A DNA stretch of 37,559 nt from a bacterium (GTDB lineage Bacteria > UBP14 > UBA6098 > B30-G16): positions 1-37,559 of the forward strand of contig JAGHAI010000095.1 of the NCBI GenBank assembly GCA_021161555.1, given 5' to 3'. The notes beneath the pieces were generated by a model. The model saw only the letters and a list, made by a program, of their open reading frames with translations. It was not told the DNA's origin and did not search any database. Positions 8,909-16,753 of the stretch are shown here, in pieces. The position numbers and the translations under genes are program-made. Position 1 is the stretch's first letter, and the number at the start of each line of letters is the position of its first letter.

Positions 8909-11900
8909 ATGGCGAAAATCATATATAGAATAACAACTGTTTCGCTGATTTTGCTTTTGGGCATTGTCTTTGCCGATTCATCATCCGATAGAAAGGCGAG
9001 GTTGTTTGGAAAAAATTCTTCCGATGAAGTGAAGATTGAAATTACTTCTTCAAATGATGATATTGGTGTTCTTGTTGAAGGAACCGGTATGTTTTCCATT
9101 GGAACGAGCACCGGGAAGGCGCTTCTCTATGGTTATCCGTATTCTGCGAGAACGAGCCATTGCCACTTCTATGTTGACGGCGATGTTGCAGGAACCTACA
9201 GCGATTCCAGTGATGTTCATCCAGTGCCGGCTGAACTCATTGAATTTCCTCATCTCGTCGGAGATACAGTTATATGTAAATGGCTATTTAACGGCGTAGA
9301 ATTTTCGCAAAAGTTGATTCCCGTTTATATAGGCGAAGATGCGCAAATACGAATAGAATACAACGCCACGAATGTAGATGCTACATCTCATCTTGTTGGT
9401 CTATTGCTTTTCCTCGATACGATGATAGGCACGAACGATTGCGCACCTATTGCCACACCTGTTGGTTATTTTGCGACAGAACAGCAGTTTATGGGAGAAC
9501 TGCCTTCTTTCTGGCAGGCGTTCGAAGAGAGCCCGTTTCAGGATGAAACTTATCTTGTCGGTCAGGGAACGCTTTCGGGGTGGTCTGCAACGCCGCCCGA
9601 CATCTTATTATATGGAGATTTCTGGCATTATCATTCTACCTGGTGGGATTATTCCTTCGTAGGTGGAATATACAGCGATAGTTCGGTTCTTCTGCGATGG
9701 AATGCCCATCTTCTTCCCGCTGGCGAATCGAGGACTTTTATAACATATTATGGCATAGGTTCCACGGCAAGGTCGCTTGGCGAAGTTTCCCTTTCCATCA
9801 CTGCGCCAGCACAGATTATGCCATCGGGGTGTTCTGGTTTTTACCCCGATACATTCGTCGTGAATTTGCTCGTTGGCTGCACCGATACATTGCGCGGAGC
9901 AGTTGCTAACATCGAACTGCCATCATTTCTTCGTCTGCTTGACGATGCAGAAAAACCTATTTCGCCTGCTGTTTTGATGCCTGGTGGAATTGGAACTGCG
10001 TCGTGGAATGTGACTGTGAATTTGCCTTCAGCAAGCGCTGTTGATTCTTTGATGGTCGAACTCTATGCGGCTGGATATTCTCCCGTCGCAGTATCGAGAG
10101 AAATTTCTATCGTCAGGTCGAATGGCATTCCGCCTGATATTTCGCTGATTTCAGAAATTCCGCCTTCGCTGGAAACAGATTCAATCACTGTTTCGTTCAA
10201 TATATCCGATTCGGACGGCATCGATACGACTTCGATTTCTGTCCTCCTTGATGGAGAAGCACTGCCCTTCGATTGGTCTTATCCTGTGCTGCGAGTTCAT
10301 CTTTCGGGGCTGACCGCCGCTTCTCATCATCTCGAAATTCCTGGCATCAAAGATATATACGGATGCACAGCAGAACCTTTCGTGGTGGACTTTATCGTAA
10401 ACCCGCCATCTCCGCCGCAATTTTCCGTATTAACGCCAGAAGTGGGAAGTTTTACCGCCTGCGCCGATGACACGATAAAAATTCTCGTCATTTCCGAAGG
10501 GGAATGGGACATCGCCGACTTCTCGCTCAATCTCGACGGTTCACTGCTCCCGCTCGGCAGATTGGGTGATACGCTTATGACATTCTACGATGCCCTTTCC
10601 GATGGTGAACACACTATTGAAGTTTCATATAGCGGTGGGGGAGAAACCGTCGATTCTGTCTGGAATTTTTTCATCGATAGAACTCCACCTTACATAAATT
10701 TATCTTCGATGATTTTTGAACTGCGCACCCCTTCGGATTTGATTTCATTTTCCGTTGATGATGACGGCGCAGGTGTGGATTTTTCCGAAATCGCAGTTCA
10801 GATTGGTTATGGAGATGACACAGTTTCGTTATCATCTACTTCTCCTGGAATATCGGTGGACGATGGAAGGCTTGGCATTTTGCTCTCGGAAACAGGGCTA
10901 TATTTTGGTGGTTGTGCAGAAATCACAGTCTCGCTCAACATTCCCGATAGCACAGGGAAGTGTGGACCAAATGTTCTCGATACTGTGGCATTGCGAACGG
11001 AAGTTCCCTGCACTCCGCCGGAAATTTACCTGCTGAGTCCAACGGGTGCGACCTCCTGTGATAGCATCAATGTTGCGATTTTGCTCATCGACGATGAGGG
11101 CATCGTCGCCGATTCTGCTTATGTAATTTTTGGCGGAGTGAGATATGATATTGGAAGTCCGTATTTATATCTATCAGGCGACACACTATTTTTCACTATT
11201 TTAGTTGTAGAGATTTCAGCAGGGGAACACAATATAGATGTGGGCGGAATTACTGATAGTTGGGGAAATTCAATTGTTGAAGGGACTTCTATAAACATTT
11301 ACATAGACAGAGAACCGCCGGTAATAGATGATATACTGCCGGATAGTGTCCTGTATGGTTCTGAATCGGTTAGTTTTGTCTGCCACGATGATGTCAGCGG
11401 AATTTCAACTGAAAGAAGTTTCATCGTATGTGATGGCGATACTATTTCTGTGGGAACAGGACTCACTTTTGAGGATGGTGTATTATCTGTTCCTTCTGCG
11501 GTCTGGCTTTCTGCTCTCGGTGGGGACAGTCTTACTATTTGCTGCCACATAGTTGACGATGTCGTGGAATGCGCCCCCAATTTTGTGGATTCCTGTGTCG
11601 TTTTCCCTGTGGAACAGTCAGGTCCTGCTGCTACTATGATTTATCCCCAGCCGAACAAATTTCTCGGATGTGAATCTCAGAATTTAAAAATCCTCTGGTT
11701 CGACCCCGATGGCATCGATAGAACTGCTTCCACAATATCCTTCGGTGGAGAAGTTTTTCCTTCAGATGATGCCAGATTTCACTGGAATGGAGATACTGTT
11801 TCTTTTAACATCGATTTGACCGAATTTGAGGACAATGTTTCGATTGTTCTTCACGGAGTTGATGAAATCGGTTTTTCTTCCGATACTTCATTTGTCTTCG

Positions 11901-13696
11901 GCATCGACAGGACTTCGCCTTCAATTTCGGTGATTTCGCCTGTTCCTGGTTCACGCATTTCATATCCCTATGAACAGTGGAAAATTCTTCTTGATGATAA
12001 TAAATCTGGCATTGACCCTGGCGCAATCTCAATAATTGTGGATGGCGACCTTTTCACTCTGCTGGATGGCGCTGTCAATTTGCGGGGGGATACTTTAATT
12101 TTCGATGCCAATGTTGCCGATATGGATTTCGGCAATGCCGTCGATGTTGCAGTTCATTGTTCGGATAATTCAGCAGGTTGTCCAAACGATGCGCAAATGG
12201 AATGGTCTTATGAAGTTTTTCATCCCGATATGTGGTGGGAATTATTGTCGCCTCTGGGCGTTGTTTCTTGTGATACGGTAAATTTGAAAATAGCGGTTCA
12301 CACAAATTTCGATGTGGATTACTCCGATGTTCACTGTATCGTCGCCGAGAATTCTGTTAATTACGATGTTTCAAATGATACGATAACAGCGGAAATTCCA
12401 GGGACGATGCTCACAAGCGGAGTTAATGCGGTGTCTTTAACTGGATTTTCCAATGCTGAAAGTGGCTTGCCGGTTGATGATACGATTTTTGCCGCAATTA
12501 TATACGATGCGCTGCCGCCTTCGGTAGTTCCCGTTTATCCTGTGCCCGGTTCCCGCGTTCCTGCGGGAAGTCAGTTGATGGCTGTTGTATATGATGACAT
12601 ATCCGGTGTGGATGTGGCAGGTGTTATGGTAGATGTAAATGGAAACGCTCTTTCTCTTTCTTCTGACAATTGGCGCGGAGATACAGTTGTGGTTGCCATT
12701 CCACGCGATATAACTGGCGATGTTGAAGTTTGCATCACCGCTGCGGATATGCCGCAAGTGTGCGACCCAAACGAGATGAGATTGTGCTGGCAGTTCACAA
12801 TTCCAGGCGCAGGACCGCAGATTACAATTATTGAGCCGACAAATGGCGCATATTCACATAATAGGCGCCAGAAAATTGTCGCAAGTTTATGCGGTGAAAA
12901 TGAAATAAATATCGATGACATAACTATGACTGTGAATGGTTCTATTTATGATATTCACAGTGGTTTTTTGACATTTTCGTCAGGGACGCTTGAATTTACC
13001 CCTTCTGAGGAATGGAATGATGGTGAAGAAGTGGAGTATAAAATCAGATGCACCGATGAACTTGACCTTTCGACCGAAATCTTTGGGAATTTTAAGTGCG
13101 ATTTTTCACCTCCAACCTGTTCAAATCCTTTTCCAGAAGGTGTCGTTCAGGGGGTTCCTCAAAAAATTTCTATCGACATTACGGATGATGGCGTTGGCGT
13201 TGACCCGCAATCAATCGTATTCAGGGTGGGAGAATTATTTATTGAATTTGACAATTATGCTTTGATTTATGACGGCACGAAGGCGATTCTCGACCTGTCC
13301 CGCGCTGGTGTGCATTTGAGCGCACTTGATACAATCGATGTCGGTGTTATCGCTGTGGATTACAATACTGGATATGGGGCTCAAAATGTTATGGAAAATT
13401 GCGAGTTCTGGTTTTTCCCTGTAAAAAGTGGTTGTTCCGTCGGTCCGACGCCCTTTACTCCCAATGGGGATGGCATAAATGACAATGTCGAATTTGCCGT
13501 CTATTCGGATGAGACTATAAAGGTATCCATATATACGATGGATGGAGTGGCTGTTAGAGAACTTGAAGGGCAATATGTGGTTCTCTGGGATGGACGGGAT
13601 AATTATGGAAGAAATGCCCCGGCGGGACCATATCTTTACATAGTTGAGGGCGGCGGAAAGATTTTGAAAAAGGGCACTGTGGTTATAGCGCGCTAA
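8909..13696 (+). CDS. Large secreted Ig-like repeat protein (1595 aa), paralogue of the upstream giant protein, with CHU_C-like CTD
   Basis: ATG after a weak CGGAG Shine-Dalgarno. Signal peptide MAKIIYRITTVSLILLLGIVFADS. N-terminal domain aligns with the upstream protein (e.g. FWQAFEESPF...GQGTLSGWSATPPDILLYG...PAGESRTFITYYGIG vs YWQAYQDYFG...ARGVLRGMGCTPPDLFAIG...NPGENLTYITYYGFG). About 11 Ig-like repeats. C-term GPTPFTPNGDGINDNVEF...VLWDGRDNYGRNAPAGPYLYIVEGGGKILKKGTVVIAR. Confidence 0.92.
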   Translation: MAKIIYRITTVSLILLLGIVFADSSSDRKARLFGKNSSDEVKIEITSSNDDIGVLVEGTGMFSIGTSTGKALLYGYPYSARTSHCHFYVDGDVAGTYSDSSDVHPVPAELIEFPHLVGDTVICKWLFNGVEFSQKLIPVYIGEDAQIRIEYNATNVDATSHLVGLLLFLDTMIGTNDCAPIATPVGYFATEQQFMGELPSFWQAFEESPFQDETYLVGQGTLSGWSATPPDILLYGDFWHYHSTWWDYSFVGGIYSDSSVLLRWNAHLLPAGESRTFITYYGIGSTARSLGEVSLSITAPAQIMPSGCSGFYPDTFVVNLLVGCTDTLRGAVANIELPSFLRLLDDAEKPISPAVLMPGGIGTASWNVTVNLPSASAVDSLMVELYAAGYSPVAVSREISIVRSNGIPPDISLISEIPPSLETDSITVSFNISDSDGIDTTSISVLLDGEALPFDWSYPVLRVHLSGLTAASHHLEIPGIKDIYGCTAEPFVVDFIVNPPSPPQFSVLTPEVGSFTACADDTIKILVISEGEWDIADFSLNLDGSLLPLGRLGDTLMTFYDALSDGEHTIEVSYSGGGETVDSVWNFFIDRTPPYINLSSMIFELRTPSDLISFSVDDDGAGVDFSEIAVQIGYGDDTVSLSSTSPGISVDDGRLGILLSETGLYFGGCAEITVSLNIPDSTGKCGPNVLDTVALRTEVPCTPPEIYLLSPTGATSCDSINVAILLIDDEGIVADSAYVIFGGVRYDIGSPYLYLSGDTLFFTILVVEISAGEHNIDVGGITDSWGNSIVEGTSINIYIDREPPVIDDILPDSVLYGSESVSFVCHDDVSGISTERSFIVCDGDTISVGTGLTFEDGVLSVPSAVWLSALGGDSLTICCHIVDDVVECAPNFVDSCVVFPVEQSGPAATMIYPQPNKFLGCESQNLKILWFDPDGIDRTASTISFGGEVFPSDDARFHWNGDTVSFNIDLTEFEDNVSIVLHGVDEIGFSSDTSFVFGIDRTSPSISVISPVPGSRISYPYEQWKILLDDNKSGIDPGAISIIVDGDLFTLLDGAVNLRGDTLIFDANVADMDFGNAVDVAVHCSDNSAGCPNDAQMEWSYEVFHPDMWWELLSPLGVVSCDTVNLKIAVHTNFDVDYSDVHCIVAENSVNYDVSNDTITAEIPGTMLTSGVNAVSLTGFSNAESGLPVDDTIFAAIIYDALPPSVVPVYPVPGSRVPAGSQLMAVVYDDISGVDVAGVMVDVNGNALSLSSDNWRGDTVVVAIPRDITGDVEVCITAADMPQVCDPNEMRLCWQFTIPGAGPQITIIEPTNGAYSHNRRQKIVASLCGENEINIDDITMTVNGSIYDIHSGFLTFSSGTLEFTPSEEWNDGEEVEYKIRCTDELDLSTEIFGNFKCDFSPPTCSNPFPEGVVQGVPQKISIDITDDGVGVDPQSIVFRVGELFIEFDNYALIYDGTKAILDLSRAGVHLSALDTIDVGVIAVDYNTGYGAQNVMENCEFWFFPVKSGCSVGPTPFTPNGDGINDNVEFAVYSDETIKVSIYTMDGVAVRELEGQYVVLWDGRDNYGRNAPAGPYLYIVEGGGKILKKGTVVIAR
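10124..13427 (+). repeat. About 11 tandem Ig-like protein repeats, again alternating two types
   Basis: Unit starts: IPPDISLI, SPPQFSVL, TPPYINLS, TPPEIYLL, EPPVIDDI, SGPAATMI, TSPSISVI, PDMWWELL, LPPSVVPV, AGPQITII, SPPTCSNP. Confidence 0.78.
13428..13693 (+). other. CHU_C / gliding-CTERM-like C-terminal domain
   Basis: CSVGPTPFTPNGDGINDNVEFAVYSDETIKVSIYTMDGVAVRELEGQYVVLWDGRDNYGRNAPAGPYLYIVEGGGKILKKGTVVIAR. Confidence 0.8.
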
Positions 13697-13831
13697 CTAA
13701 TTAGAGAGTTTTTAATGCAGTTGGAGGGGTTTGAGAATTGAGGCTTTTATGTGATATTTTCTGGAGTTATGTGTAGTGTGTGGGTAATTTTAGTGCGATG
13801 AAAAAGTTTTTCGAATAAAGGAGAGTGGTTT

Positions 13832-16753
13832 ATGTTTAGATTGTTCTTTATTATATCGGGAATATTCGCATTGTTGTTTGCGCAGAGTGGTATGCAGATG
13901 GAGAGTATTCGCAGTATGGGAATGGGCGGTGCTTCTGTTGCGGTTGCTGACGATGCGTATGGTGCTGCCACAAATCCTGCAGGGTTGATACAGTTGAATA
14001 GGACGCAGTTTTCAGCGGCATATACGAAGTTCTTCGCAGGGCTCGATGTCGGCTCAATCTCCGAAGGGAGTTTTTTCATCGCGCCGAGACCTTTTGGCAA
14101 AAATACATTTTCGCTGGCAGGTTCGTATCTCTTTCAGGATATCTTTTCGCAGATGAAATTGAGCATATCTGCTGGAAGGAGATTTATTCGTTTTAAAAAT
14201 AATATTGGTTTCTTTTCAATTGCTGTTTCTGGCGATTTGTATAGAGTCGGTTATAATCTGGACAATGCCACTTATGACGAAGAGCACGGTGATAATCCTT
14301 CCGACCCGCTTTTTGCGAATTATGGAGAGAACAAGATGGCGTTTGGTGCGAGCATCAGCGCTTTCGCTAAATACAATAAGGCTACATTTGGCTTAAAAGT
14401 CAGCGATTTGAATGAGCCGAACATTTCGCTCAGCGGCGCTTCTGCGGGAAAACTTCCAAGGCGGATGCGCGCCGGGTTCGCATATACATATAGAGATTTA
14501 ATACTTGGCGCTGTGGATATGGATATGCCACTTCGTTCTGCTACTATGCAGGACCCCATAAAACTTGCCATTGGTGTGGAAGGAAGGCTTTTTGAAAACA
14601 AGTTGTTTCTGCGCGGTGGATATGATATGGGCATTGGCGAAGGTGCAACAGGAACGGTTAATTTTGGATTGGGTTTCAGAAGTATGACAAATCACAACTT
14701 CGGTTTCGATTACGCAATTGCCATACCGACAGCGCATATTTCAGGGCATCCACATCATAGATTTGGCGTATATTATGGCTTGCCAATTCCTCCGCCGAAA
14801 AAGATAGACCTTGTCGTGTATGGAGACAGTTTGAGACCTGTTCCAGGTATATTGCGGCCTGACTCACTGGGAACAATTCACGCGCTTGTTGGCAATATCG
14901 GTGATGATGATGCTAAAAATTTCTGGATAAGGGCGTTTTACTTCGATGAAGATAGCAATTACGGGCTTATAGAAGCGAAGAAAATTGATATTTTGCCGGC
15001 GAATGAAAATATGGATATAGATTTCAACTGGACGCCCCCAAAAAAGGGGTATTACAATGTATATGTTTCCGTAAATGACCTTGAAACCAAGAAAGCGGAG
15101 AGAAAGCCAGGTGAACTTCCTGAGATAAATAGTTCTAATAATATAGCATTTATTCAGGTTCCTGTATTCAATCCGCCTGGTATGGCGGAGAACCCGAAAT
15201 TGTTGAAGAGCGAATTGAAGTTGAACGAAATCAATTATATTCGCGAAGAAGTTCCTATGGTGCCGTTTATATTTTTCGATAATGTCAGTTCCGATGTTCC
15301 AGTTCGATTTGATGTTGTGTTGAATGAAATAGCGAAGAGATTAAAACGAAACCCGAATGTGGCTGTGAAGATAAAAGGTTATGTTGACAAGCCTTCTGAG
15401 GGGGGAGAAGTTGGGAATCTGGCTACGCTGGCTTATGCACGAGCAAAAGCAGTGAAGAATGCACTTATTGCAAAGGGTGTTTCTGCGGAGCAAGTTATGG
15501 TCGTATCCACCGATGAGTATGATTATACTCAGCCCCGTGCGGGAAAGAAGCGTAGGAGACGGACTTCCGCCTGGGAAGAAAAAATAGCTCAGGAGAACCG
15601 TCGTGCAGAGATGGAAACGCAGATAATTGATTTTCCCGATACCATTTTGGTATGCTGTGTAAATTATCGTGTCGGTGAGGTGGAAATTCCACCAGAAGGC
15701 AAGCTGGAAGTTGAAAATTCAATGAGATTGACGAAGGACTTACTCGAACTGAATAAAGATATAAACATTCTCTTCCACGGGATGAGTTCACCCGAAGATG
15801 GGGCAAGCTGGGAGCGTGCTTTCGACCGCGCTGTGAGAGTTAGAAATTATGCTGGCAGTCTTGTTTCTCCAAAACTTGCAAGGAGGATGATGGTATTTGC
15901 TTCCGCTCCCGATTCGGTTGATATGGTCAGCATTATTATGACAGGTGATGCCGTTATTTATCGTCCTCGAAGTTCAACCAAGGCAGCGCAGGGATTCCAG
16001 ATAGCGGCAAGGGAAAAGAATGAGATAGAATTGAATGGAATTTTTTCCGATGCGGGAATTGATTCCTATTATGTGGCGATTGTGGATGACATAGGTATGG
16101 AATTCAGGCTTTTATCTGCTGGTAGAGGTCAGCCGCCGTCGTCGGTTGTGTGGAATTGGCTTGGAAATGACGGAGAACCGCCTGAACCAGGGAAAAATTA
16201 TCATGCATATATATATCTAAGAGATAAGGTGGGGCAAACATTTGAGGCAAGTTCTGAACCTGTGCGGGTCAATGTTACCCAGACGGAGAAGCGTCAGGAA
16301 CTCATAATTGTAAACTTTACCTTCGGCGGAACCTTCCCGCAGTCGCCTTATCTTGAAGGAAGAATGGAACGCATCGCATCAGATTTCATCGAGAAAGCTG
16401 TTCAGAGAAAATCGGTATTCAAAGTAACCGTGGGTGGACACACCGATATAATTGGAAGTCCTATTGTGAACCAGCGGCTGAGCCTCGACAGAGCAAGAAG
16501 GGAATACAGAAACATAAGAAGGATGCTGATGTCCCTGCTGAGACTGAAAGACAATAAGGAATTGGATAGGTGGCTCGCAGAACAGAAGGTCAGCATTGAT
16601 GTTAAAGGCTTTGGATTTTCCAAGCCCTATGTAGTGCGAGTCTGGGAAAGGGGATACTTCAGAAACTTCACCGTTGGCGATAATGAATATCCTGAGGGAA
16701 GATTCATCAACAGACGCGTTTCTCTTGAATACAACATAATCAAAAGATATTGA
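13832..16753 (+). CDS. PorV/PorP-SprF-like outer-membrane beta-barrel fused to CARDB-like, FlgD-like and OmpA-like domains (973 aa)
   Basis: Good RBS (AAAGGAGAGTGGTTTATG). Signal peptide MFRLFFIISGIFALLFAQ. N-term 'SIRSMGMGGASVAVADDAYGAATNPAGL' (PorV/UPF0164/FadL-like) and 'VSDLNEPNISL'. CARDB-like 'GTIHALVGNIGDDDAKNFWIRAFYFDEDS...FNWTPPKKGYYNVYVSVND'. OmpA-like C-terminus 'FKVTVGGHTDIIGSPIVNQRLSLDRARREYRNIRRML...VKGFGFSKPYV...FINRRVSLEY'. Confidence 0.85.
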   Translation: MFRLFFIISGIFALLFAQSGMQMESIRSMGMGGASVAVADDAYGAATNPAGLIQLNRTQFSAAYTKFFAGLDVGSISEGSFFIAPRPFGKNTFSLAGSYLFQDIFSQMKLSISAGRRFIRFKNNIGFFSIAVSGDLYRVGYNLDNATYDEEHGDNPSDPLFANYGENKMAFGASISAFAKYNKATFGLKVSDLNEPNISLSGASAGKLPRRMRAGFAYTYRDLILGAVDMDMPLRSATMQDPIKLAIGVEGRLFENKLFLRGGYDMGIGEGATGTVNFGLGFRSMTNHNFGFDYAIAIPTAHISGHPHHRFGVYYGLPIPPPKKIDLVVYGDSLRPVPGILRPDSLGTIHALVGNIGDDDAKNFWIRAFYFDEDSNYGLIEAKKIDILPANENMDIDFNWTPPKKGYYNVYVSVNDLETKKAERKPGELPEINSSNNIAFIQVPVFNPPGMAENPKLLKSELKLNEINYIREEVPMVPFIFFDNVSSDVPVRFDVVLNEIAKRLKRNPNVAVKIKGYVDKPSEGGEVGNLATLAYARAKAVKNALIAKGVSAEQVMVVSTDEYDYTQPRAGKKRRRRTSAWEEKIAQENRRAEMETQIIDFPDTILVCCVNYRVGEVEIPPEGKLEVENSMRLTKDLLELNKDINILFHGMSSPEDGASWERAFDRAVRVRNYAGSLVSPKLARRMMVFASAPDSVDMVSIIMTGDAVIYRPRSSTKAAQGFQIAAREKNEIELNGIFSDAGIDSYYVAIVDDIGMEFRLLSAGRGQPPSSVVWNWLGNDGEPPEPGKNYHAYIYLRDKVGQTFEASSEPVRVNVTQTEKRQELIIVNFTFGGTFPQSPYLEGRMERIASDFIEKAVQRKSVFKVTVGGHTDIIGSPIVNQRLSLDRARREYRNIRRMLMSLLRLKDNKELDRWLAEQKVSIDVKGFGFSKPYVVRVWERGYFRNFTVGDNEYPEGRFINRRVSLEYNIIKRY

